This document shows positions 56,533-64,000 of a stretch of DNA of 64,000 nucleotides, in pieces. The position numbers and the translations under genes were made by a program. This DNA is from CBDCGJ01 sp965238305. Its GTDB lineage: Bacteria > Pseudomonadota > Alphaproteobacteria > GCA-2731375. Position 1 is the first letter of the stretch; each line of letters starts with the position of its first letter. The notes under the pieces were generated by a model. It made no database searches and was not told where the DNA came from. It saw only the letters and a list, made by a program, of their open reading frames with translations. Where the stretch lies: NCBI GenBank assembly GCA_965238305.1, contig CBDEHK010000001.1:4340001-4404000 (forward strand). The letters are read 5' to 3'.

Positions 56533-56560
56533 AGAAAAAAGGGGGCCTCCGGGCCCCCTT
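56533..56560 (-). terminator. Rho-independent terminator after ilvC
   Basis: AAGGGGGCC pairs with GGCCCCCTT (nine perfect pairs) around a four-base loop; on the minus strand it runs into TTTTT. It lies about 30 bases after the ilvC stop and closes the ilvBNC operon. Confidence 0.92.
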
Positions 56561-56592
56561 CAACTCAATCTACTGAAAACGATATTGCGTAA

Positions 56593-57612
56593 CTAGTTTT
56601 TCGCTTTGTCGACCAGCGCATTTTCCGAAATCCACGGCATCATGGCGCGCAACTTGCCGCCGACTTCTTCGATTTGATGCTCGGCAGATCGCCGGCGCAT
56701 GGCTTTGAAATTTGCTTGATTAACTTTATTCTCCAGCATCCAGTCGCGGGTGAATTCGCCTGATTGGATGGCCCGCAAAGCTTCGCGCATACGATCCTTG
56801 GTATCGGCATCGATGATCTTAGGCCCAGTAACATATTCGCCATATTCAGCGGTGTTGGAGATCGAGTAGTTCATATTGGCGATGCCGCCTTCATAAATCA
56901 AATCGACGATCAGTTTGGTTTCGTGCAGACACTCAAAATAAGCCATTTCGGGCGCGTAGCCAGCTTCGACCAAGGTTTCGAAACCGTTTTTGATCAATTC
57001 GACGATGCCACCGCAAAGCACCGTTTGTTCACCAAACAAATCGGTCTCGCACTCTTCTTTGAAGGTTGTCTCGATGGTGCCGGCTCGACCACCGCCGATG
57101 GCGCTGGAATAACTAAGCGCGATCTCCAGGGCATTGCCGGAACTGTTTTGATCGACCGCCACCAGACAGGGGACGCCGCCGCCGCGCAGATATTCGGAAC
57201 GCACCGTGTGACCAGGACCTTTCGGCGCAATCATGAACACATCCATGTCGGGGCGGGCTTCGATCAGGTTGAAATGAATGTTCAGACCATGGGCAAAGGC
57301 AATTGCCGTGCCTTCGCGCATATTGTCGCGCAGATCATTTTCCCACAGATCCGCCTGCCCTTCGTCCGGGGTCAGGATCATGGCCACATCGGCCCATTTG
57401 GCCGCTTCCTGTACGTCCATAACTTTCAGGCCGGCGTCCTCCGCTTTGGCAGCACTGCTGGACCCTTTGCGTAAAGCGACGACAAGGTTGGCGGCGCCGG
57501 ATTCTTTCAAGTTATTGGCGTGAGCATGACCCTGGCTGCCGTAGCCGACGATCGCCACTTTCTTGGCTTTGATCAGATTTACGTCAGCGTCACGATCGTA
57601 ATAAACGCGCAT
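56593..57612 (-). CDS. ilvC: Ketol-acid reductoisomerase IlvC
   Basis: A 339-residue class I (short) enzyme, exactly the usual length. The NADPH site VAIVGYGSQGHAHANNLKESG is at about 18-38, with Arg and Ser residues in VVALRKGSSSA for NADPH choice; Mg-binding Asp and Glu lie in KEECETDLFGEQTVLCGG. It isomerises and reduces acetolactate or acetohydroxybutyrate in valine and isoleucine synthesis. ATG 57612 with AGAGGAA seven bases upstream is chosen. Last gene of ilvBNC. Confidence 0.97.
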   Translation of the reverse strand: MRVYYDRDADVNLIKAKKVAIVGYGSQGHAHANNLKESGAANLVVALRKGSSSAAKAEDAGLKVMDVQEAAKWADVAMILTPDEGQADLWENDLRDNMREGTAIAFAHGLNIHFNLIEARPDMDVFMIAPKGPGHTVRSEYLRGGGVPCLVAVDQNSSGNALEIALSYSSAIGGGRAGTIETTFKEECETDLFGEQTVLCGGIVELIKNGFETLVEAGYAPEMAYFECLHETKLIVDLIYEGGIANMNYSISNTAEYGEYVTGPKIIDADTKDRMREALRAIQSGEFTRDWMLENKVNQANFKAMRRRSAEHQIEEVGGKLRAMMPWISENALVDKAKN

Positions 57613-57680
57613 GATTATTCCTCTTTCTGTTCTTTCGCGCCGGACCATCCGGCATTGATATGATTCAAATTTTGGGCCTT

Positions 57681-58196
57681 CTACATCGCATTGTCACCGC
57701 GTGCAATGGCGACGACCCCGGTTCTGGAAACTTCAACCAAGCCAAGCGATACCATCAGCTCGACAAAGGCTCGGATCTTGCCTGGATCGCCGGTTACTTC
57801 GAAGATAAAGCTGGTGATCGTACTATCGACGACGCGGGCACGGAATATATCGGCGATGCGCAAAGCTTCGATTCGGTCTTCGCCTTTGGAGACCACTTTG
57901 ACCAACGCCAGTTCACGCTCCACCGAAGGGCCATCCTCTGTCAAATCGACCACCGAATGTATCGGCACCAGACGTTCGAGCTGCGCTTTAATCTGCGCGA
58001 TGATCATTTCCGTTCCCACCGTCACGACAGTAATACGGGAGACATTGTGGGATCGATCGACCCGGGCCACGGTTAGCGAATCAATATTGTATCCACGTCC
58101 GGAAAAAAGTCCGATCACGCGCGCCAAGACGCCGGGTTCATTATCAACCAGGACAGCGATCGTGTGTCGATGCTCAATCGTTTTTGCGTCAGTCAT
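57681..58196 (-). CDS. ilvN: Acetolactate synthase small subunit IlvN/IlvH
   Basis: A 171-residue regulatory subunit with an N-terminal ACT domain (HTIAVLVDNEPGVLARVIGLFSGRGYNIDSLTVARVDRSHNVSRITVV) and the usual C-terminal half (ELALVKVVSKGEDRIEALRIADIFRARVVDST). It confers valine feedback on IlvB. ATG 58196 has TGAGGAA upstream at good spacing. It lies 73 bases after ilvB and 68 bases before ilvC. Confidence 0.96.
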   Translation of the reverse strand: MTDAKTIEHRHTIAVLVDNEPGVLARVIGLFSGRGYNIDSLTVARVDRSHNVSRITVVTVGTEMIIAQIKAQLERLVPIHSVVDLTEDGPSVERELALVKVVSKGEDRIEALRIADIFRARVVDSTITSFIFEVTGDPGKIRAFVELMVSLGLVEVSRTGVVAIARGDNAM

Positions 58197-58269
58197 AATT
58201 TCCTCAACGAAGACTTTTGGCGCCGCAAACTCGGGACGCCCGTTTTGTTCCAATAGATAATCTAGATGT

Positions 58270-60039
58270 TTAGACGAGCGCCAAGCCGGCGTCTGTAACC
58301 GCCGGCGATTTGGCATTCAACTCGCCCAAGATCATTTCATTATGGGCCGCACCGGATGGTACCATGGGGAAACAGTTTTCCGCTTGCTCCACCGCGATAT
58401 CCGCGATCACCAGATTATCGGTTTCAAGCATCTGTTCGATCACCCCGTCCAATTGGTCTGCCGATTCCGCCCGCAATCCAACCGCGCCAAAACTTTCCGC
58501 TAGGGCGACGAAGTCCGGCAGTGCCGAGACATATGATTCCGAATATCGTTTGCCATGCAGCATTTCCTGCCATTGCCGGACCATGCCCATCCACTGATTG
58601 TTCAGGATGAATATTTTCACCGGCAACTCATATTGCCGCGCCGTCGACAATTCCTGAATATTCATCATGATAGAGGCTTCACCAGCAATATCGATCACCA
58701 AAGCATCCCGGTGCGCCATCTGCACGCCAATCGCCGCCGGGAAGCCATACCCCATAGTGCCTAGACCCCCGGATGTCATCCAACGATTGGGTTCTTCAAA
58801 GCCGTAATATTGCGCCGCCCACATCTGATGCTGACCTACTTCTGTCGTGATGTAGGTATCCATATCCTTAGTCATCTCGTAAAGCCGCTTGATCGCGTGC
58901 TGCGGTTTGATGACCTTGCCTTTTTGTTCGTAATCCAGGCAATTGACGGCGCGCCATTTCTCAATCTGCTTCCACCAAAGCGTCAATGAGCCATGATTGG
59001 CGCTATATTTACCGTCGTCCCAAGCTTTCAGCATTTGACGCAAGATGACCCCGACATCACCAACAATCGGCAATTCGACTTCGATATTTTTATTGATCGA
59101 AGATGCATCGATATCCACATGAATCTTTTTTGAATTCGGACTAAAGGCATCCAACCGGCCAGTGATGCGATCATCGAAGCGGGCGCCAAGGCAAATCATG
59201 ACGTCGCAATCATGCATCGCCATATTTGCTTCGTAGGTTCCATGCATGCCCAACATGCCAAGGAATTGTTTATCGAGTGAGGGAAAAGCTCCCAAACCCA
59301 TCAATGTATTAGTGATCGGGTAACCGGTCTTGCGAACCAATTCGCGTAAGGCGTCGGACGCTGCCGGGCCAGCATTGATGATACCGCCGCCGGTGTAGAA
59401 AATCGGCTTTTTCGCATTCGCGATCAGTTTTACCGCTTCAGCTATTTTATCGTCGCCGGCAATCGTCACCGGGCGATAGGTTTTATGCTGAACATCCTTT
59501 GGATCAGTTGGAGATTCATAAAATGTGGTGTTTATGCATATATCTTTTGGTAAATCGACCACAACCGGTCCCGGCCGCCCTGTTGTCGCCACATAAAACG
59601 CTTCATGCATAACCCGGCCCAGATCGTTGGTGTCCTTGACCAAATAATTGTGTTTGGTGCAAGGTCGCGTAATGCCAACGGTGTCCGCTTCTTGAAAAGC
59701 GTCATTGCCAATCATATGGGTCGCCACCTGTCCAGTTAGGCAGATCACTGGGATCGAATCCATCAAGGCGTCGGTCAGCCCGGTGACCGCATTGGTCGCC
59801 CCCGGACCCGAAGTTACCAGAACCACGCCCGGTTTGCCGGTCGAGCGAGCATAACCTTCTGCTGCATGAACGGCGCCACCTTCTTGACGGACCAAGACAT
59901 GCTGGATGCTATTCTGCGCAAATAGTGCATCATAAATCGGCAGTACAGCGCCACCTGGATATCCAAAAATGACTTCAACCCCCTGATCGATCAGGGTTTG
60001 AATGATAATCTCGGCGCCGGACATCTCTCTACCGGACAT
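58270..60039 (-). CDS. ilvB: Acetolactate synthase large subunit IlvB
   Basis: A 589-residue ThDP enzyme. Marks: VEVIFGYPGGAVLPIYDAL with the catalytic-Glu strand near residue 45 (QEGGAVHAAEGYAR), VVLVTSGPGATNAVTGL, and the ThDP-Mg motif GDA/GEA...N as IDIAGEASIMMNIQELSTA near 445. It condenses pyruvate into acetolactate or with 2-oxobutyrate. AGGAG lies nine bases before the ATG. Upstream on this strand lie a hairpin and the miaA terminator. Confidence 0.97.
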   Translation of the reverse strand: MSGREMSGAEIIIQTLIDQGVEVIFGYPGGAVLPIYDALFAQNSIQHVLVRQEGGAVHAAEGYARSTGKPGVVLVTSGPGATNAVTGLTDALMDSIPVICLTGQVATHMIGNDAFQEADTVGITRPCTKHNYLVKDTNDLGRVMHEAFYVATTGRPGPVVVDLPKDICINTTFYESPTDPKDVQHKTYRPVTIAGDDKIAEAVKLIANAKKPIFYTGGGIINAGPAASDALRELVRKTGYPITNTLMGLGAFPSLDKQFLGMLGMHGTYEANMAMHDCDVMICLGARFDDRITGRLDAFSPNSKKIHVDIDASSINKNIEVELPIVGDVGVILRQMLKAWDDGKYSANHGSLTLWWKQIEKWRAVNCLDYEQKGKVIKPQHAIKRLYEMTKDMDTYITTEVGQHQMWAAQYYGFEEPNRWMTSGGLGTMGYGFPAAIGVQMAHRDALVIDIAGEASIMMNIQELSTARQYELPVKIFILNNQWMGMVRQWQEMLHGKRYSESYVSALPDFVALAESFGAVGLRAESADQLDGVIEQMLETDNLVIADIAVEQAENCFPMVPSGAAHNEMILGELNAKSPAVTDAGLALV

Positions 60040-60090
60040 GACGTCTACTCCTATCGCTTCGAATTACTCGCCTAAACACAAGCAATATCA

Positions 60091-60112
60091 GATGGTTAGA
60101 CAGATAACCATC
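60091..60112 (-). promoter_or_regulatory. Perfect inverted repeat in the ilvB leader
   Basis: GATGGTTA and TAACCATC form a perfect eight-base stem around six bases, 52 bases before ilvB. There is no T-run after it, so it is not a terminator; it could be a protein-binding site or an RNA hairpin controlling ilvB. Confidence 0.45.
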
Positions 60113-60131
60113 AAATAAACAAAACCGTTCA

Positions 60132-60161
60132 CAAAAAAAGCATCCTGCCACTGCCGGATGC
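60132..60161 (-). terminator. Terminator between miaA and ilvB
   Basis: On the minus strand GCATCC and GGATGC make a six-base stem with a ten-base loop, followed by seven T. It starts 21 bases beyond the miaA stop. It may end miaA transcripts or act as an attenuator in front of ilvB. Confidence 0.7.
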
Positions 60162-60181
60162 GAGAGGCGCAACATAGTGCC

Positions 60182-61126
60182 TTAAGATTCTCCGGTCAAC
60201 AAAAAATGGCTTATAAATGAAAAGAATTTTTCATTTTTTCTTTCTATATCTTTCGAATCAATACGATTCCACGCAATCATCTTTCGTTTTAGCCATGTCA
60301 TTTGCCGCTTGGCATATCGTCGGGTACCGGTTTTGGCGTTTTTTAATGCCAGTTCCCAGTCAACTTCGCCGTCCAAATAGCTTAAAAAGTCCGGCACGCC
60401 TAACGCTTTCATAGCCGGCAGGTTCCGGTCAAAACCTAATGATTTCAAGGTTCTAACTTCATCCAACGCGCCATTTTCAACCATCAGATCCAGCCGCAGG
60501 TCGCAGCGTTCATAGAGCTCTTCCCGCGCTATCTCCACCACCAAACCCAACCAAGGATGTTCGAAAGGCGGGCCGGCCGGCTGTTTGGCTTGCCAATCCG
60601 TTAAAGATAGCCCGGTCGCGTCGAAAACTTCAGTTGCCCGCATCACTCTTTGGCGGTCGCTCGGTCGCAACCGGTCCGCCATATTCGGATCCTTCAGCCT
60701 GAGTTCTTCATGAAATGCGGCAGCCCCCAGCCGGTCCATGCGGTCGCGAACTGCGGAACGAATGTCAGGCAGAATGTCAGGCGTCGGGGCGATACCTTCG
60801 ATCAAGGTTTCAAAATAAAGCCCAGTGCCGCCAACAATGATCGGCGTTTTGTCCTGCGCAATTGCCGCATCAATTTCCCGTTGCGCCAACGAGACCCAAC
60901 GACCGGCAGAACACGGATCATCAACCGACAGAACGCCATATAACCGATGCGGCGCGCGGGCCTCTTCCGCCTCACTGGGTCGCGCCGTCAAGACGCGCAT
61001 TTCTTTGTAGACCTGCATGCTGTCGCCGTTTATGACAACACCATCAAAGCGGGCCGCCAATTGCAGTGCCAACTCGGACTTTCCGCTGGCGGTCGGTCCG
61101 GCAATCATTAGGACAGGTTTCTTCAA
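60182..61126 (-). CDS. miaA: tRNA dimethylallyltransferase MiaA
   Basis: A 314-residue enzyme with the P-loop IAGPTASGKSELALQLA at 9-25, DSMQVYKEMRVLTARPSEAE near 37, IIVGGTGLYFETLIEGI near 100 and the tRNA-binding RYAKRQMTWLKRK near 270. It isopentenylates A37 of tRNAs reading UNN codons. It appears to start with TTG at 61126; only 20 bases separate this from the divergent serB start, so promoters must overlap coding DNA. Confidence 0.95.
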   Translation of the reverse strand: MKKPVLMIAGPTASGKSELALQLAARFDGVVINGDSMQVYKEMRVLTARPSEAEEARAPHRLYGVLSVDDPCSAGRWVSLAQREIDAAIAQDKTPIIVGGTGLYFETLIEGIAPTPDILPDIRSAVRDRMDRLGAAAFHEELRLKDPNMADRLRPSDRQRVMRATEVFDATGLSLTDWQAKQPAGPPFEHPWLGLVVEIAREELYERCDLRLDLMVENGALDEVRTLKSLGFDRNLPAMKALGVPDFLSYLDGEVDWELALKNAKTGTRRYAKRQMTWLKRKMIAWNRIDSKDIERKNEKFFSFISHFLLTGES

Positions 61127-61146
61127 CGCAATTGACCTAGATATCC

Positions 61147-62019
61147 ATGAATAGTGTTCTCACTCTTATAGCCGATGCGTTAGGCCAGGACCAATTGGCA
61201 AGTGCGCAAAAGGCCCTGCCAGCTAAGTCGACTTTGACCTGGTTGAACCCCGGCAAGGCTTGCGACTTGTATTTTGACGGCGACCCGGTGGAGATCGAAC
61301 TGCGGGTTCGTGCGGCCCTGTCCGGTGAAATGGTTGATTTGTTGGCGCAACCGCTAAAAGACCGCCGCAAGGAATTGTTAGTGGCTGATATGGATTCGAC
61401 CATCATCACCGTCGAATGCATTGACGAATTGGCCGACCTGATGGGCTTAAAGGATCAAATCAGTGCCATCACAGAACGCGCGATGCGCGGCGAGATCGAC
61501 TTCGCGGACGCCCTGAAAGATCGAGTTGGCAAACTTGCCGGCATTCATCGCCACGACGTCCAGCGGGTCGTCGAGGAGCGGGTTCAGCTGAGCCCTGGTG
61601 CGAAGACCATGATCCGCACGATGCGCGCCCATGGCGCCTTCACAGCCTTAGTATCGGGCGGCTTCACGTTCTTCACAAATCAGGTCCGACAGCAGATCGG
61701 CTTCGATACCGATCGTGCGAATGTGCTGGATTTCGTCGACGATGTATTGACAGGAAAATTGGTTGCGCCGATCTTGGACGCGACTGCCAAACAACAATTT
61801 TTAAAGGAATTTCAAGAGACACGGGATCTGCAATCCGCTCAAACCATCGCCCTGGGTGATGGTGCCAATGATATTCCGATGATCAAAGAGGCCGGTCTGG
61901 GCATCGCTTACCGGGCAAAGCCGGCGGCTCGCGCTGCCGCGCGAGCCGCTATTGATCACACTGATTTGTTAAGCGTGCTCTATTTCCAAGGCTATCATGC
62001 GGACGAATTTGTCCATTAA
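61147..62019 (+). CDS. serB: Phosphoserine phosphatase SerB
   Basis: A 290-residue HAD phosphatase. The nucleophile motif Asp81-Met-Asp83-Ser-Thr (VADMDSTIITVECIDELADLMG) and the later SGGFTFFTNQVRQQIGFD and ALGDGANDIPMIKEAGLGIAYRAKP motifs are complete. It takes the last step of serine synthesis. The first 75 residues form an ACT-like region. Divergent from miaA; its stop is four bases from the convergent protease gene. Confidence 0.95.
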   Translation: MNSVLTLIADALGQDQLASAQKALPAKSTLTWLNPGKACDLYFDGDPVEIELRVRAALSGEMVDLLAQPLKDRRKELLVADMDSTIITVECIDELADLMGLKDQISAITERAMRGEIDFADALKDRVGKLAGIHRHDVQRVVEERVQLSPGAKTMIRTMRAHGAFTALVSGGFTFFTNQVRQQIGFDTDRANVLDFVDDVLTGKLVAPILDATAKQQFLKEFQETRDLQSAQTIALGDGANDIPMIKEAGLGIAYRAKPAARAAARAAIDHTDLLSVLYFQGYHADEFVH

Positions 62020-62023
62020 CAAC

Positions 62024-63526
62024 TTAGCCGTCCGCTAAGCGCACGGCAACGAACCGCAGGTCGCCTGCCCGCTTCAATAGCAAAAGGACGGAGCGTCGTT
62101 TTGCTTCTTTTACATTTTCGACTTCGCGCAGGACTTCACTTGGTTGGCTGACTTCCTGTTGCGAGACTTCAACGATGACATCACCGGCACGAATACCTTT
62201 TTCAGCTGCCGCGCTGTCACCATCCACTTCGACAACAACGACGCCACTTTCATCCGCATCGAGTTCGAACTTCTTTCGCAGCTCAACATCGGCGGGGGCA
62301 ATTGTCATACCCAGTGCCGCGATTTTCTTTGGCGCACCTGCCGGCGCTTCTGGCGTGGCATTGGCCAAACGTTTTTCGGCTTCTTCTAACTCGCCTAAGG
62401 TAACGGCGATATCAATCTCCTCACCCTTGCGCCAAAGTTTAACCGAGACTTCTTTGCCAATTTCCGTTTCGGCGACAATCCGCGGCAAGCCACGCATGCT
62501 GGAAATTTCCTTGCCGTCAAACTCCAGGATCACATCGCCTTGTTGGAGACCGGATTTCTCTGCCGGACCGCCTTCCAGGACGCCCGCGACCAGCGCGCCT
62601 TTAGCCTTTTTCAGACCTAAACCCTCGGCAATTTCTTCCGTCACGGTCTGAATACTGACCCCAAGCCAGCCGCGCCTGGTGCGGCCAAACTTCTTTAATT
62701 GCTTCAGAACAGCCGTCGCCTGAGCGGAAGGAATGGCAAATCCGATACCCACACTACCGCCAGAGGGGGAGAAGATCGCGGTATTAATACCGATCACTTC
62801 GCCATCCATATTGAATAAGGGACCGCCTGAATTGCCGCGATTGATCGACGCATCGGTTTGAATGAAGTCGTCGTACGAGCCCATTTGAATATCCCGGCCG
62901 CGCGCCGATACAATGCCGGCCGTGACGCTATTGCCAAGGCCGAACGGATTACCGATCGCCATCACCCAATCGCCAACCCGTAATTTGTCGGAATTGCCAA
63001 ATTCAACATATGGCAATTCGACGTCATCGTTAATCTTCAAAAGTGCAACATCGGTTTTGGGATCGCGACCCACCACCTCGGCGTCAAAGCGGCGGCCATC
63101 GGCGAGACGAACAGAAATTTCATCAGCGCCTTGAATGACGTGATTATTCGTTACCACCAAGCCATTTTCGGCAATCACAAATCCTGAACCCAGAGAGGTT
63201 GCTCGCCGTGGGCGGCCATTACGTTTCCCAGGTCGGTTACGATCGAAAAATTCCTTAAAGAACTCCTCGAATGGAGAACCAGGCGGGAACTGAAATTCGG
63301 GCGGCGGATTATTGTCGGTCTGCGTCTGGACCGTTTGGGTGGTGAAAACGTTCACGACTGCCGGTGACAATCGTTCCGCCAGATCCGCAAAACTATCAGG
63401 CGCACCGCGAGCCGTGGCGCTGGATATATCGAAACTTAAGAATGCCAGACTAATTATCGCAGCAACTGCCGGCACCGATCGTCGGGGTTGCAGGCGGTTC
63501 ATCATTGCAAATGTAAAGGCGTTCAA
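62024..63526 (-). CDS. degP: Periplasmic Do-type serine protease (DegP/HtrA family)
   Basis: A 500-residue HtrA protease. A signal peptide (about 12-40) precedes a trypsin-like domain with the triad His129 (TNNHVI), Asp159 (KTDVALLKI) and Ser233 (RGNSGGPLF), then two PDZ domains (about 285-375 and 400-490). It degrades or refolds damaged envelope proteins. The best start is TTG 63526 with GGGAG seven bases upstream; an ATG at about 63499 is an alternative. Downstream of hflC and DUF2065, as often in alphaproteobacteria. Confidence 0.95.
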   Translation of the reverse strand: MNAFTFAMMNRLQPRRSVPAVAAIISLAFLSFDISSATARGAPDSFADLAERLSPAVVNVFTTQTVQTQTDNNPPPEFQFPPGSPFEEFFKEFFDRNRPGKRNGRPRRATSLGSGFVIAENGLVVTNNHVIQGADEISVRLADGRRFDAEVVGRDPKTDVALLKINDDVELPYVEFGNSDKLRVGDWVMAIGNPFGLGNSVTAGIVSARGRDIQMGSYDDFIQTDASINRGNSGGPLFNMDGEVIGINTAIFSPSGGSVGIGFAIPSAQATAVLKQLKKFGRTRRGWLGVSIQTVTEEIAEGLGLKKAKGALVAGVLEGGPAEKSGLQQGDVILEFDGKEISSMRGLPRIVAETEIGKEVSVKLWRKGEEIDIAVTLGELEEAEKRLANATPEAPAGAPKKIAALGMTIAPADVELRKKFELDADESGVVVVEVDGDSAAAEKGIRAGDVIVEVSQQEVSQPSEVLREVENVKEAKRRSVLLLLKRAGDLRFVAVRLADG

Positions 63527-63665
63527 ATGAACTCTCCCTTCCTTATTTTGTCGTCTCAAATCGCACCGAACCCACTAGCGGGCCGGCCTTGTTTAGCGAT
63601 ATGGAACCTGATTATGGCGCAATTTGGGCAATATCTCCGCTCAAGGAATTTTGAAGTCGACACCG

Positions 63666-63860
63666 TTAAGCCAAGACCCGCCGCATCAGCCAAATTATGC
63701 CAACGCCAATGATCGCCGTGCCAAGTCCGGTCAGCCGTAATTTGTCGGACGGCTGCGCCATCACCAACACCATCATCCGCTTCATCCCGTCTGGAAAGAG
63801 CGCGTAAAGCGCCCCTTCCAGAGCCAGGATAAGCCCGAATGCCAAAGCAAATTCTTCCAT
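63666..63860 (-). CDS. DUF2065 family small membrane protein
   Basis: A 64-residue protein with two membrane helices (about 3-22 and 44-60), and the family phrase LILALEGALYALFPDGMKRMM. DUF2065 proteins have no known function but are regularly encoded next to hflK-hflC and a Do protease, as here. AAAGGG lies before the ATG at good spacing; 45 bases after hflC. Confidence 0.9.
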   Translation of the reverse strand: MEEFALAFGLILALEGALYALFPDGMKRMMVLVMAQPSDKLRLTGLGTAIIGVGIIWLMRRVLA

Positions 63861-63905
63861 CGACCCTTTCCCGCCGCCAGCCTTAAACCGGGGCGTTTGA
63901 CGATA

Positions 63906-64000
63906 TTACTTCTTTGCCGCAGGATCCGGGATCAACCCGAATATGTCATTGAAGTAACGGAAAAATTCGCTATCCGGCGACAACACCATCGTCGTGTCGT
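63906..64000 (-). CDS. hflC: HflC C-terminal end (gene continues beyond window)
   Basis: The minus-strand frame entering from the right edge encodes DTTMVLSPDSEFFRYFNDIF and ends PDPAAKK with TAA at 63906-63908. TTMxLSPDSxFFRYF is the conserved end of HflC, the partner of HflK in the FtsH-regulating membrane complex. Position next to DUF2065 and the Do protease supports the call. Confidence 0.85.
   Translation of the reverse strand, partial: DTTMVLSPDSEFFRYFNDIFGLIPDPAAKK

Overview
The window reads as a chromosomal segment of an alphaproteobacterium. The right third has a gene order common in that class: hflC, DUF2065, a Do-type protease, serB divergent from miaA, ilvB-ilvN-ilvC, then mreB-mreC-mreD-mrdA-rodA. 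Genes for C1, sulfur and xenobiotic chemistry (sulfatase, Baeyer-Villiger monooxygenase, DmdA/GcvT-like protein, GFA proteins, molybdopterin enzyme) hint at a free-living, perhaps marine, Rhodospirillales-like organism. That lineage guess is inference. No transposase, integrase, phage gene or CRISPR array was seen. Eight genes appear to start with TTG.

Layout. 1-4.7 kb: a catabolic group (MmgE/PrpD, CoA-ligase-like, amidase, polysaccharide-deacetylase-fold hydrolase). 4.9-7.3 kb: a secreted sulfatase and a TetR regulator, divergent around a 26-bp near-perfect palindrome. 7.4-10.3 kb: a Cache-HAMP adenylate cyclase and an AhpD-like peroxidase. 10.3-13.8 kb: an A+T-rich accessory island with an HNH-like protein and a large unrecognised membrane protein, next to a gene remnant. 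13.9-29 kb: mixed functions, including two tRNAs (Lys-CTT, Val-GAC), a GGDEF-EAL protein, a GT-C-like membrane protein, a lytic transglycosylase and a four-PAS histidine kinase. 29-38 kb: a cytoplasmic molybdopterin oxidoreductase, the radical SAM protein AmrS, a Baeyer-Villiger monooxygenase, a methyltransferase, an MFS transporter and small enzymes. 38.3-40.9 kb: an HxlR regulator leading GFA, nitroreductase and DmdA/GcvT-like genes.

The clearest unusual structure lies at 40.8-47.1 kb. A 366-bp segment, covering the 3' end of the GcvT-like gene and the 5' end of a Memo-AMMECR1 gene, occurs twice as a direct repeat with 6 differences. Between the copies sits a 5.58-kb module: TetR regulator, MMPL-type RND transporter, LolA-like periplasmic protein and outer-membrane beta-barrel. 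Each repeat keeps one gene intact and leaves a dead fragment of the other, so the module appears to have been inserted between two once-adjacent genes.

The module looks like a self-contained envelope trafficking or export system under its own repressor. The Memo-AMMECR1 fusion (46976-48379) and AmrS (31634-32722) together supply all three parts of the poorly understood AmmeMemoRadiSam system. The right end of the window is core: Ada repair protein, a luciferase-like oxidoreductase, the rod-shape/elongasome operon, branched-chain amino-acid synthesis, tRNA modification, serine synthesis and periplasmic quality control.
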